A DNA stretch of 23,169 bases from DATMRF01 sp035566435 (GTDB lineage: Bacteria; Verrucomicrobiota; Verrucomicrobiia; Limisphaerales; UBA8199), in assembly GCA_035566435.1 (NCBI GenBank), contig DATMRF010000073.1, forward strand, positions 1 through 23,169, written 5' to 3'. Shown here in pieces: positions 13,815-22,190 of this stretch (its first letter is position 1; each line of letters begins with the position of its first letter). The position numbers and the translations under genes were made by a program. Under the pieces are notes generated by a model that saw nothing but the letters and a program-made list of their open reading frames with translations, did not search any database and had not been told where the DNA came from.

Positions 13815-16067
13815 TCATTGGACTTGGACCGTCATACGCCACAACGTATCGCGGTGGCTGCGGCGGGGAGAGAATTGATACATCGGTTTGACGGGCGAAT
13901 AGTCGCTCGCCCAAGCCAGCACTACCGCGCCGCCGCGTTCGACGGTGGGCGTTAAATCCAGCCCGGGCGGCACAATAAAACTGTAGTCATAGTTCTGCGT
14001 TTGCGAGAGCTGCGAAAGGAAAGAGGCCGCCATGGAAGTGTTGGGCAAGTCGGAGATTTGGCCGCTTTCACTCGCGCCGAGGGCGCGTTGCCGATAATTG
14101 ACGGCGTCGCGGAAGTTTGAGCCGTAATTCCAGACAAAGGTTCGCAAGGGGATTCCATCCTCCCGCTTAACCGCCTTGGTGAGCGACTGTCCCGCCGGCA
14201 AATCGCCCAGAGGGACCATGCGAGCGGCGATGGCTACTTGCATATTGGTCAGCTTGCGCTCGGTGAGGTTCTCGACGCGCACCTGCCAGCCGTCGCCTTG
14301 TGGGCTGACGCTGGCGGTCAGCGGGAGATTCACGGAATTCCACCAGTCGCTGACGAAGAGCTCACTGGTCCAGACCGGCACGAAGATTTCCGCTTTGAAG
14401 CTGTCACCGTTTTGCAGGATCGTCGCCTTCTCGCCGGATTCGCCGCCGCCCCACAGCCCGGCAAATTCCCCGCGCAAGGTGGCGTACTTCTGCTGGCTCC
14501 CCAGGGAGTAGCGCTGGTTGGAGGGCGAATAGACGGAAGAGTAGGTGCGCCCGCGCAACTCGGCCCGCTCGCCGTTCGACAGCACATCCACAATGTGCAA
14601 CTCGTTCCATTCCGATTCCCCGGCGCGTAGCTTGTAACCGATGAGGTAAATCACGAGGGAAAAGACCACTACGTAACCGGGAAAAGTAATCCACGTCAGC
14701 ATCGGTTTGCCGAGCCGCTTCAGCCAGTACTGGTCGAGCGGTCCGATCACCGCCAGGTAAATGAGCAGCAGCAGGAGCAGCCAACCGACCGGCAGCTTGT
14801 GCACCTGGCGCGAGTCAATCATCGCGCCGAAAATACCGTCACTGCTCCAGCCGCCCTGTGCATTGAGATTCTTCGAGGCGTACAACCCCCCGGACACCCC
14901 GGCCAGCTTCGACCAGAATACCGGCAGATTTTTCCAGGAGCGCGCCGGCTCACGCTCGGGACTGAAGAGCAAGGTCGTGACTCGCCCGCGCCCGCGAGGC
15001 GAGGTGACCATCAATGGCAAATCTCCCGCGGCGATCTCCACGGTCCCCTCGCGCAGCGGTCCGACCGCTACCTGCATTTCCGACGCTTCGAACGTTGGGT
15101 CCATCGCCAAATTCTCGAAGAGACTGGTTGCGGCTGGGGCCGTCCCTGCGGGGAGGGGAAGCCTCTGCCCGATTCCGTACCGGCGCCGCGTCGCTGCATC
15201 AATGCTTCTCGCTGCGGTTGATTGGGACTCCGCCTCCGCGGCGACGTTCGTCACGCTCGGGAGCCGGCTCAACCATTCTTGCAGTTCCGCATGCTGGGCC
15301 ACCGCTCGCAGGTCCTTCACATCGCAGGGAACCAGGCCCTTCAGCCAAGGCGACGAAGTCACATCCGAAGGTTGTTCGATCCCGATGATCAGGTGGCCTC
15401 CCGCATTCAGCCAGGCAAAGATCGCGTTCACCTGGTTGACGGTGAGATCAGAGGCCCTTTCGGAATTCAAGTACAGGCAATCCAGGCCTTCGAGCACCAG
15501 CGGATTATCGGGGAAGATGGAAGGCAGCAAACGCGCACAGGTGGGCTGCATCTCTGAATTCGGAGTCGGGAGTTCCTTGAGCACGGGCGCGCCGCCGGGC
15601 GTGCGGGACAGCGCCCCGACGAGCGGCGTCGCTGGAGCCAGCAATTTGCGCGCCTGCATGCCCAATTGCTCGGCGCGGATTTTTCCCCGCTCATCCCGCA
15701 ACCGGACATCCCAGGTGCTGTAACCGCGCGTCGAGGCGAACACGGGAATAACCAATCGCTTGAGTGTCCCGGTCGGGAGTTCGACCTCGAACAAGCGCTT
15801 TTGTCCCTGGTTGTAGGTTCCGGCCTCCACTTCGACTGTGCCCTTGAAAGAGGGCCCATCGTTCTTGACCTCACACACCACGGGGAACCAGCTCGCCTCG
15901 GGAATCGTCCCATCGTATCCCAGGAACACGTCAAACTGAAGGGCTGCTCTGGCTATTTGGGCTGAGGCTGCAAACACCAGCAACCAGGCTGAAATCAGGA
16001 GAAGCGAAGGCCGCCGCCAAACTTCCCGGCCGCGGCAGTTCCGGGCTGGATTCGCTTTAGCACTCAT
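13815..16067 (-). CDS. Large membrane-anchored protein with exported domain, partner of the ABC ATPase
   Basis: This 750-residue protein has a signal/anchor at residues 19-41 (SLLLISAWLLVFAASAQIARA). An extracytoplasmic beta-rich region follows, then a Rossmann/amidotransferase-like segment (LEGLDCLYLNSER at 192-204, AGGHLIIGIEQPSD at 222-235). Two membrane helices at about 427-444 and 457-478 precede a C-terminal exported beta domain. The arrangement resembles the uncharacterised proteins of DUF4350/GldG-type systems encoded with ABC ATPases in this phylum. It is probably an accessory or substrate-handling subunit. It is the first gene of the minus-strand operon; the IVP unit begins right after its stop codon, in the heptamer array. 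Confidence 0.85.
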   Translation of the reverse strand: MSAKANPARNCRGREVWRRPSLLLISAWLLVFAASAQIARAALQFDVFLGYDGTIPEASWFPVVCEVKNDGPSFKGTVEVEAGTYNQGQKRLFEVELPTGTLKRLVIPVFASTRGYSTWDVRLRDERGKIRAEQLGMQARKLLAPATPLVGALSRTPGGAPVLKELPTPNSEMQPTCARLLPSIFPDNPLVLEGLDCLYLNSERASDLTVNQVNAIFAWLNAGGHLIIGIEQPSDVTSSPWLKGLVPCDVKDLRAVAQHAELQEWLSRLPSVTNVAAEAESQSTAARSIDAATRRRYGIGQRLPLPAGTAPAATSLFENLAMDPTFEASEMQVAVGPLREGTVEIAAGDLPLMVTSPRGRGRVTTLLFSPEREPARSWKNLPVFWSKLAGVSGGLYASKNLNAQGGWSSDGIFGAMIDSRQVHKLPVGWLLLLLLIYLAVIGPLDQYWLKRLGKPMLTWITFPGYVVVFSLVIYLIGYKLRAGESEWNELHIVDVLSNGERAELRGRTYSSVYSPSNQRYSLGSQQKYATLRGEFAGLWGGGESGEKATILQNGDSFKAEIFVPVWTSELFVSDWWNSVNLPLTASVSPQGDGWQVRVENLTERKLTNMQVAIAARMVPLGDLPAGQSLTKAVKREDGIPLRTFVWNYGSNFRDAVNYRQRALGASESGQISDLPNTSMAASFLSQLSQTQNYDYSFIVPPGLDLTPTVERGGAVVLAWASDYSPVKPMYQFSPRRSHRDTLWRMTVQVQ

Positions 16068-16301
16068 CGGTTTGGTTTCCCCACCAAGGTTCCGGCGCGA
16101 GCCCTTTCAATGAGCGACTGTATTAACAGACCCTTCGGTTTTGGCAATGTTCAATTCGGCGGGCTCCAAGTCCGGAAAGATAGAAGACAGGGCTCGCGGG
16201 GACGCTCGCACTCCCGCTTTGGCGCTCACTCTTCCGGCCGCGATGCGGGTGCGTTTTTAAAATCAGATTCAATTATCCATCCCCAGAGAAACATTTTTTT
16301 T

Positions 16302-16324
16302 ACCTGGACAGCCTTTGTCCAGGT
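16302..16324. promoter_or_regulatory. Perfect 9-bp inverted repeat upstream of 88-aa gene
   Basis: ACCTGGACA (16302-16310) and TGTCCAGGT (16316-16324) are exact reverse complements separated by GCCTT. The centre lies about 50 bp before the start at 16362, in the 294-bp gap between divergent genes. It could be a dimeric operator or an RNA hairpin in the leader. A T8 run lies just upstream. Confidence 0.6.
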
Positions 16325-16361
16325 GCCCCTGCGAGAATCTGCGCAAAAAGAAAGGCACAAT

Positions 16362-16628
16362 ATGTATAACGGACAAATGGAACTGGGTCTGGGCAACGGG
16401 AAGCCGTGCCCTTCAGTGGATCGCCGACAACGCCGTATTTCTCGCGCTCAATGGTGGTTCCAGCGGATGCGCCAGGTGGTGGAACGGGTGATCGAGCCTC
16501 AGCCGGAGCCGCGGCCGGAGCAGCTGGTCTTTGCGGGCACTCACCGCCAGGCGCTGGCTGAATCCGCGCCGCCAAAGGCCGGAGGGTCAACGACGCGGCG
16601 TGCAGAAGAGCGCCAGATTTGCGAGTAG
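16362..16628 (+). CDS. Small conserved-looking hypothetical protein (88 aa)
   Basis: The ATG at 16362 follows AAGAAAGG at a good ribosome-binding distance and gives MYNGQMELGLGNGK, then RRQRRISRAQWWFQRMRQVVERV. This start and the basic WWF.RMR.VV helix match a pattern I associate with short Verrucomicrobia proteins of unknown role. The remainder is Pro/Glu-rich and probably disordered, with PEQLVFAGTHRQAL conserved-looking. The frame is open further upstream, but that stretch contains the inverted repeat and reads as non-protein. The basic helix hints at nucleic-acid binding, which is an inference. A strong hairpin follows the stop. Confidence 0.75.
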   Translation: MYNGQMELGLGNGKPCPSVDRRQRRISRAQWWFQRMRQVVERVIEPQPEPRPEQLVFAGTHRQALAESAPPKAGGSTTRRAEERQICE

Positions 16629-16644
16629 GACGCGCCTGGAGGTG

Positions 16645-16674
16645 CGGGGCGCGGGGTTGGAATCCCGCGCCCCG
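16645..16674. terminator. Strong GC hairpin between convergent genes
   Basis: CGGGGCGCGGG (16645-16655) pairs perfectly with CCCGCGCCCCG (16664-16674) around an 8-base loop. It lies 16 bp after the stop of the 88-aa gene and 18 bp before the end of ilvD, so it could slow transcription from both sides. The nearest T run is 12 bases downstream, so it is not a canonical intrinsic terminator. Confidence 0.55.
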
Positions 16675-16692
16675 AGGTCCGGGTGATTCTTT

Positions 16693-18957
16693 TTAGCTCG
16701 CCAGCACGGCGCCCTGGCTGGCGTTGGTCACGAGTTTCTGGTAGCGCCTGAGCCATCCGTTAAGATCGCGATTTACCGCCCGCCAGCCTTCTTTCCGCTG
16801 AGCCAGTTCGGCTTCGGGGACCTGTATGTCAATCCGGCGATTCGGGAAATCGAGCCGCAGCCGGTCGCCATTTCGCAGCAGGCCGATCGGTCCGCCCTCC
16901 TCGGCCTCCGGGGAGACGTGGCCGATGCAGGCCCCGGCGGTGCCGCCGCTGAACCGGCCATCGGTGATGAGCGCCACTTTGTCGCTAAGCCCCATGCCGA
17001 CGATGTAACTGGTGGGCGAAAGCATCTCCTGCATGCCGGGTCCGCCGCGCGGGCCTTCATTGCGGATGACGACGACGTCGCCCGCCTTCACTTTGCTGCC
17101 GAGGATGCCTTCGCAGGCATCCTCCTGGCTCTCGAAAATCACGCAGGGTCCTTCGAAAACAAATCCGGGGCCGCAGTAGGCTTTGAACGCGTCGCTGATA
17201 CCAGCCGTTTTCACCACGCTGCCCTCGGGGGCAAGCTGGCCGTAGAGGATCGCCAACCCGCCGTCCTTCGTGTAGGCGGTATCTTTGGTCCGGATGCAAT
17301 CCTCGGCGTTGAACCTGAAAGCCGAATCATAAGGCATCAGGCCGCTGGGCTGGGCCTCCTTGAGCTGCCCCGGGCGATGCTCGTGATACGCTTTGCTGAT
17401 TTGCCAACTGCGCAACCGGCCCGTGCGCACGAGGCAGAACATCTCCTTATGCCCGCCCGGGCCGTATTTCCACATGACGAGCACCGGTGTCCCCTTCAAT
17501 TGCCCCAGTTCGGCGCGCACCATTCCCTTGAATTCGGCGAACTTCTCTTTCAGTCCGGCCTCGATGGCGGCGGGGCCTTTCCAGGTGACCGTTTCGTTGA
17601 CCTGGAACTCGGCGTCGTCGGTGAACAGGAGCGCGGCGGCAGAGGCGTCGCCCGCATTAAACGCCGCGGCCAGCCGCCATAAGGTGATCGCGCGCGCGTC
17701 GGCCGGGAAGAACATCATTGGTTTGGGTATCAGGTTGCCACTGGCGGTACGGCCGGCCGGACCAAGCTTATCGTTGGGGTCGAGCACGAGGGCGGAGCAG
17801 CCGGACACCCGAGCGGTCTTTGCCCACGCGGTGCACTTTTCGGAGCGGACGTCCCATTCGTCGATGTTCTCGCCAATGGTTTTGCACGTTACGGTTTTAC
17901 AAGTCAGCGTCAGCGCGCCCATTCGCTTTAATTCGCCCAGAATCGTGTGAATGCCACCAGCTCGATGCACGTCCTGCACATGGTAATTCGAGGAGGGGGA
18001 CACTTTGCAAACACAGGGCACCCGGCGGGAAATCTCGTCGATGCGTTTAATGTCGTAGGAGATGCCGGCCTCTCGCGCAATCGCGAGCGTGTGCAGAATG
18101 GTATTGGTGGAGCCGCCCATCGCGACGTCCAGGGTCAGGGCGTTGTCAAATGCTTCGACGGTGGCGATGTCGCGCGGCTTGATGTCGGCCTCGACCAGCT
18201 TGACGATCGCATGGGCCGCCCGTTCATAGAGGGCTTCGCGCTCCTTCGAAACGGCGAGGATCGTGCCGTTACCGGGCAGCGCGATCCCGAGCGCCTCGCA
18301 CAGGCAATTCATCGAGTTGGCGGTGAACATTCCCGAGCAGGAGCCGCACGTCGGACAAGCGGTCTGCTCGAGGCGTTTTAAGTCGGCCTCGGAAATCTTG
18401 CCGGTTTGCACCTCGGCGACGCCTTTGAACACGGAGATCAGGTCGGATTTTTGGGTCGCCGGCCGCAGATGCGCCGGCAGTTGGCTGTCCGCCGACTGCT
18501 CGGCCACGCCCGCCGCCATCGGACCGCCGCTGACAAAGACCGTTGGAATGTTGACGCGCATCGCGGCCATCATCATGCCCGGCACAATCTTGTCGCAGTT
18601 CGGGATGCAGACCATCCCGTCAAAACAATGCGCCCGCACCATCGTCTCGACGCAATCGGCGATCAGCTCGCGGGAGGGCAGCGAGTATTTCATGCCGCCG
18701 TGGCCCATCGCGATGCCGTCGTCCACCCCGATCGTGTTGAAAATGAACGGCACTCCGCCCGCTTCCCGCACGAGGCGCTTGATCAGCAGGCCGACCTCAT
18801 TCAGGTGCGCATGGCCGGGGATGCAATCGGTGTAGCTGTTGCAAATAGCGATAAACGGCTTGTCCCAGTCGGCTTCGGATTCGATGGAACCAGTGGCGCG
18901 CAACAAGGAGCGGTGTGGCGCGCGTTCAACGCCTTTTTTAATGGTGTCAGAGCGCAT
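16693..18957 (-). CDS. ilvD: Dihydroxy-acid dehydratase with inserted NTF2/SnoaL-like domain
   Basis: IlvD dehydrates 2,3-dihydroxy acids in valine, leucine and isoleucine synthesis in the cytoplasm, using an Fe-S cluster. The ATG at 18957 gives the canonical MRSDTIKKG...ERAPHRSLL start; an upstream TTG at 18972 is less likely. Cluster and metal residues are in place: Cys45 in SYTDCIPGH, Cys121-Asp-Lys in NCDKIVPGMMMA, and CPTCGSCSGMFTANS at 201-215. DGRFSGGT at 666-673 carries the catalytic Ser. The product has 754 residues against about 560-616 for the family. The surplus lies between the two catalytic halves (about 367-545). Residues about 424-537 (LWRLAAAFNAGDASAAALLF, then WKGPAAIEAGLKEKF) look like an NTF2/SnoaL-like fold. 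The reading frame is intact throughout. Confidence 0.93.
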   Translation of the reverse strand: MRSDTIKKGVERAPHRSLLRATGSIESEADWDKPFIAICNSYTDCIPGHAHLNEVGLLIKRLVREAGGVPFIFNTIGVDDGIAMGHGGMKYSLPSRELIADCVETMVRAHCFDGMVCIPNCDKIVPGMMMAAMRVNIPTVFVSGGPMAAGVAEQSADSQLPAHLRPATQKSDLISVFKGVAEVQTGKISEADLKRLEQTACPTCGSCSGMFTANSMNCLCEALGIALPGNGTILAVSKEREALYERAAHAIVKLVEADIKPRDIATVEAFDNALTLDVAMGGSTNTILHTLAIAREAGISYDIKRIDEISRRVPCVCKVSPSSNYHVQDVHRAGGIHTILGELKRMGALTLTCKTVTCKTIGENIDEWDVRSEKCTAWAKTARVSGCSALVLDPNDKLGPAGRTASGNLIPKPMMFFPADARAITLWRLAAAFNAGDASAAALLFTDDAEFQVNETVTWKGPAAIEAGLKEKFAEFKGMVRAELGQLKGTPVLVMWKYGPGGHKEMFCLVRTGRLRSWQISKAYHEHRPGQLKEAQPSGLMPYDSAFRFNAEDCIRTKDTAYTKDGGLAILYGQLAPEGSVVKTAGISDAFKAYCGPGFVFEGPCVIFESQEDACEGILGSKVKAGDVVVIRNEGPRGGPGMQEMLSPTSYIVGMGLSDKVALITDGRFSGGTAGACIGHVSPEAEEGGPIGLLRNGDRLRLDFPNRRIDIQVPEAELAQRKEGWRAVNRDLNGWLRRYQKLVTNASQGAVLAS

Positions 18958-19252
18958 ATTCAATAAAGCCAAGTTAACAATTCAAGTTGGGAAGGCTAAC
19001 AGACGGCCACACGCTTGTCACGCGCGGGGAATTGGGGGGTGCGATTGAGATTGTCGGGCGGAATTGAGACGAAGAAGCCAAAGCGGCAGAGGACAGCCGC
19101 ACTCCAAAACGCAAGCGCCGTCGCATGCGCATCATGTGCCCGAGGGTTTTGGAGTGCGGCTGTCCTCTGCCGCTTTGGGTCCCAGTCCAAGAACGTGCCT
19201 GCCTGTTCAGATTGCACCGAATTTGTTGAGACGGGGCGGCCCATTGAAGGCC
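18958..19252. other. Spacer with REPIN copy 2
   Basis: This 295-bp gap separates ilvD from the amidohydrolase gene, both on the minus strand. It holds the hairpin at 19078-19178 and no credible gene. An isolated GGCTAAC at 18994-19000 resembles half an attC box but has no partner. Confidence 0.6.
19078..19178. repeat. REPIN-type element, copy 2 (perfect 33-bp inverted arms)
   Basis: Left arm 19078-19110 is the exact reverse complement of right arm 19146-19178, with a 35-base loop. The core differs from copy 1 by one base in each arm, and the changes match so that pairing is kept. The loops are related when copy 1 is inverted (both contain ACGCAAGCG next to one arm and GAGG next to the other). 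Confidence 0.88.
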
Positions 19253-20953
19253 CTATGGTGTCTCGTGCACGATGCGTCCATCCATGACGGTCAGGAGCAC
19301 TTTCGCCTGATCAATTCTTGCCGGGTCCATTTTGTAAATATCCCGGTCGAGCATTACCAGGTCGGCGAGTTTGCCGGGGGTGATGGTGCCTTTGACCTGG
19401 TCGGCGAACTCGGCGTAGGCGGAGCCAACAGTGTAGGCGCGGACCGCTTCGTCCAGAGTGATTTTTTGCTCCGGCAGCCAGCCGTTGGTGTGTTTGCCGT
19501 CGAGGGTCTGGCGGGTGACCGCTGCCTTGATTCCTGTCAGCGGGTTGAGCGGGGCCACGGTCCAGTCCGAACCGAAGGCCAGCACCGCCCCGGTGTCGAG
19601 CAGCGAACGGAAGACGTAAGCGCCCTTTGACCGTTCCGGCCCGAGGCGTTTTTCGCACCAGCGGCCGTCGTCCGCGGCGTGGTACGGCTGCATGGAGGCG
19701 ACGATTTTCTGATTGGCGAAGCGGGGGATTTCGCTGGAGCGCAGGTGTTGGGCGTGCTCGATGCGGAACCGGCGGTCGCGCGTCCCGTTTTTGGCGGCGG
19801 CCTGTTGATAGATATCGAGGATGCGCAGGTTAGCCTCGTCGCCGATCGCGTGGATCATGATCTGAAGGCCGAGCTGGTCGGCGGCCTCGACGCGCTGGAG
19901 CATGATGCCTTCCGGCAGCATCTGGTCGAACAATAACCCGCGAGTGTTCGGAGTATCGGAATAAGGTTCGAAGAACAGCGCCGTGGAAGAGCCGAGACTG
20001 CCGTCGGCGAAACCCTTCAAGCCACCGATGCGTAGCATGTCGCTACCGAATGCGGCGCGCACACCAGTCTTTGCCAGAACTTCCCCGGAGACAATCGAGC
20101 GGATGGCATAGATGCGAGTCTTCAACTCGCCTCGATCGAGCATATACTGGTACAGCCCGACATCATCCCCGGCGGACATATCGGTGAGGCTGGTGACCCC
20201 GAGCCGAGCCGCGTCGTCGGTGGCGGCGCGAGCGGCGATGTGCTTTTCGTCGAAGCTCTTTGGAGGAATGGCGCGTTCGACCAGGTCCTGGGCGGCGTCT
20301 TTCAGAACGCCGGTGGGATCGCCGGTGTTTGGCTCTCGGACGATGAGGCCGCCCGGCGGGTCTTTGGTTTCTTTGGTGATTCCTGCCAGCTTGAGCGCAA
20401 GACTGTTCGCCAGCGCCATGTGCCCGTCGAGCCGGTTCACAAACACGGGATGGTCGGGCGTTGCGCTATCGATCATCTGGCGCGTCGGCAAAGGCGCGCC
20501 GGACCATTTTTCGTGATCCCAATCGCCGCCGAGAATCCAGCGGCCCTTGGGCAACTTCCGGGCGTACTCGCTAAGGCGGCGCGCCAGTTCCTCGGGAGAT
20601 TTGGCGTCGCGCAAATCGACATTCGCGAGGGAAAAACCGCCGGTCAGGAAATGGACATGCGCGTCATTGAAACCGGGGAACACGGTTCGTTGCTGCGCTT
20701 CGATGACCCGCGTTTTCGGTCCCGCCAGCGGCTTGATTTCGGAGGTGGCGCCCAGCGCAACGATGCGGTTCCCCAGAATTGCAACCGCCTCCGCAGTGGG
20801 CCGGGAGTCGTCCACGGTGTGGATGGAGGCATTCAGGATGACCAGGTCGGGAGGCAGTGAGCTCATTTGAGCGGCCGAGACATTTGTAAGCATAGCGAGC
20901 GAAGCCAATAGAGTTGCGCCAGAGGTTGTGATTCGTGGCCTGCCGGGCTTCAT
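19253..20953 (-). CDS. Secreted metal-dependent amidohydrolase, YtcJ-like (Amidohydro_3)
   Basis: The ATG at 20953 gives a 566-residue protein whose start (MKPGRPRITTSGATLLASLAMLTNVSAAQ) is a signal peptide; a GTG at 20995 would add 14 residues before it. Metal and catalytic motifs of the amidohydrolase superfamily appear in order: FNDAHVHF (His99/His101), GLKGFADGSLGS (carbamylated-Lys region), IHAIGDEAN, RIEHAQHL and FGSDWTVAPLNP with the conserved Asp. The small beta domain is formed by DLVILNASIHTVDD at the start and GKLADLVMLDRD near the end. YtcJ-type enzymes hydrolyse amide or formamide bonds; the substrate is unknown. The enzyme is probably periplasmic. It is separated from ilvD by REPIN 2, so the two are not clearly co-transcribed. 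Confidence 0.92.
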   Translation of the reverse strand: MKPGRPRITTSGATLLASLAMLTNVSAAQMSSLPPDLVILNASIHTVDDSRPTAEAVAILGNRIVALGATSEIKPLAGPKTRVIEAQQRTVFPGFNDAHVHFLTGGFSLANVDLRDAKSPEELARRLSEYARKLPKGRWILGGDWDHEKWSGAPLPTRQMIDSATPDHPVFVNRLDGHMALANSLALKLAGITKETKDPPGGLIVREPNTGDPTGVLKDAAQDLVERAIPPKSFDEKHIAARAATDDAARLGVTSLTDMSAGDDVGLYQYMLDRGELKTRIYAIRSIVSGEVLAKTGVRAAFGSDMLRIGGLKGFADGSLGSSTALFFEPYSDTPNTRGLLFDQMLPEGIMLQRVEAADQLGLQIMIHAIGDEANLRILDIYQQAAAKNGTRDRRFRIEHAQHLRSSEIPRFANQKIVASMQPYHAADDGRWCEKRLGPERSKGAYVFRSLLDTGAVLAFGSDWTVAPLNPLTGIKAAVTRQTLDGKHTNGWLPEQKITLDEAVRAYTVGSAYAEFADQVKGTITPGKLADLVMLDRDIYKMDPARIDQAKVLLTVMDGRIVHETP

Positions 20954-21090
20954 TTTGAGTGCCGGTGGTTTACCCCGACGGGCAGGACTTGTCACGAATT
21001 ATGGCAGAACCATCCTCACAAGGTGAGGCTCCCGACACTTGGATTTGGCGTCGGAGTCCAAGGTCCAAGGAGCGGAGACAGCCGAGTGTT

Positions 21091-21160
21091 CGTAACGAGA
21101 ACTAACGAGAATTAGCGAGAAACCGTGAGAATTCGTGAGAACTCATGAGAATTCATGCGA
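21091..21160 (+). repeat. Seven-copy degenerate decamer repeat ending GAGA
   Basis: Seven successive 10-bp units: CGTAACGAGA, ACTAACGAGA, ATTAGCGAGA, AACCGTGAGA, ATTCGTGAGA, ACTCATGAGA and ATTCATGCGA. The phase is exact over 70 bp while units differ at up to five positions, so the period is conserved more than the sequence. Confidence 0.85.
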
Positions 21161-21164
21161 CGCG

Positions 21165-21219
21165 GGAGCGCGGAGGCCGGCTCGGCCTGCCGATGGGTCG
21201 AGCTGGAGCTCCGCGCTCC
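21165..21219. repeat. Inverted repeat / potential hairpin after the decamers
   Basis: GGAGCGCGGAG (21165-21175) is the exact reverse complement of CTCCGCGCTCC (21209-21219), with a 33-base GC-rich loop that can itself fold. GACGC just before and GCGTC about 13 bp after the arms may extend it. Confidence 0.7.
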
Positions 21220-21488
21220 GGACGGAACGCGGCGTCGTTTCCCAATTAAGATGTGAAAGAGCAGTTGCCCGGGTGGGCACTGAAATAGTTGATAGTCGAA
21301 AGTTGATAGGTGATAGCCAGGCGATCAGAAGATATTACGTTTAGTAGCGCCGGATAGCGCCGACGAGGTGCGATGCCGTGCGAGCGGGTGCGCGAGTTGG
21401 CAGTCGGATACCCGGTCTGCCGTCGCCTGAAGCTTTAGCCGACAACACCGCGCGGCATGGGGTGGGAGGGTGCTTTGGGGGTGTACAG

Positions 21489-21578
21489 CCGTCCCACCGT
21501 CCCAAGCTCGGTGTACACGAGCGATTCTCACTTTTGCAGCCGTCCCACGACCGTCCCAGACCGTCCCAGCCGTCCCAT
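21489..21578 (+). repeat. CCGTCCCA units in two clusters
   Basis: CCGTCCCA occurs at 21489 and again near 21497, then four more times between 21540 and 21578 at about 9-11 bp spacing. A GTGTAC hexamer flanks the first cluster on both sides (21481 and about 21511). Purpose unknown. Confidence 0.65.
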
Positions 21579-21674
21579 CTGAGTGCGCAGTGCGGAACGA
21601 AAGTGGAGTCATGGAGTGATGGGGTCATGGGGGGAAACGAGTCTTTGTATTAAAGTGCCGTTAACCGCCGTTAA

Positions 21675-21815
21675 CTAAAGGGTAGTGACTTGTTTTTGGG
21701 CACAGTTGGGCGCTGCCTGGGAGACATCGTCCCAGGTTTTGTGCTGGAAAGCTTCAAATGGGGCGTCAGCGCCCTGCATGGCAGAGAAAGCAGCATAACG
21801 TACGCCAATTGGCAA
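21675..21815 (-). pseudogene. Possible small gene or 3' gene remnant (46 codons)
   Basis: Reading the minus strand to the TAG at 21675-21677 gives a protein-like sequence (LPIGVRYAAFSAMQG, then FEAFQHKTWDDVSQ). It has balanced composition, unlike the other frames here. Only a TTG at 21815 or a later ATG could start it. The upstream side is repeat-like (TTCAACATTCTCAATTC). It may be the end of a larger gene lost to repeat insertion. I do not recognise the family. Confidence 0.3.
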
Positions 21816-22161
21816 GGAGGCGGAATTGAGAATGTTGAATACAAAATGAGAACCGAAAGGCGGGGGCGAGGGTGAGGACGGTTTCGTTGGAGGCTGATGC
21901 ATGATGGCGAGGGTAGCAGAGTGACTTGGAAATCGGCGGTCCTGGTGGGGTGGCTGGTTTTTGCTAAGGGCGATGGCAAGAAGTGTGTAGGTTGGGTCGC
22001 GCCGGGGACGGGAATCAACCGCGGATTGCGCGGATTACGCGGATGGGAAGAGGGCGCGCGGGATTGAGCTCCGGGAGGTGTTAACAGCAGAGAACGCGAG
22101 CCGGCACAGCCGGAGAATTGGATTCCGCAGCAGCTTTCCGTTTCTGCGGTTGCGCAGGTGG

Positions 22162-22190
22162 TTGGCAGGGGGACGGACCACTGCTACACT
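22162..22190 (+). promoter_or_regulatory. Sigma70-type promoter for the ModE-like gene
   Basis: TTGGCA (22162-22167) and TACACT (22185-22190) are separated by 17 bp. Transcription would start near 22196-22198, only about 5 bases before the ATG at 22202, predicting an almost leaderless mRNA. This agrees with the lack of a ribosome-binding sequence. Confidence 0.5.

Noticed and set aside
16645..16692. Canonical rho-independent terminator
   Set aside because: The stem is strong, but the T run begins about 12 bases after it. It is kept only as a possible bidirectional transcription block.
16918..17682. 254-codon + strand frame
   Set aside because: It is a shadow of ilvD on the opposite strand.
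17340..17860. ilvD insert as an intein
   Set aside because: There are no splicing blocks (no Cys/Ser start with a terminal HN-Cys/Ser) and no homing endonuclease motif. The composition fits an NTF2-like domain.
18994..19008. GGCTAAC-AGACGGCC resembling the left end of attC site 1
   Set aside because: No complementary right arm or GTTRRRY box lies within 150 bp, and no cassette-like gene is present. Probably coincidence.
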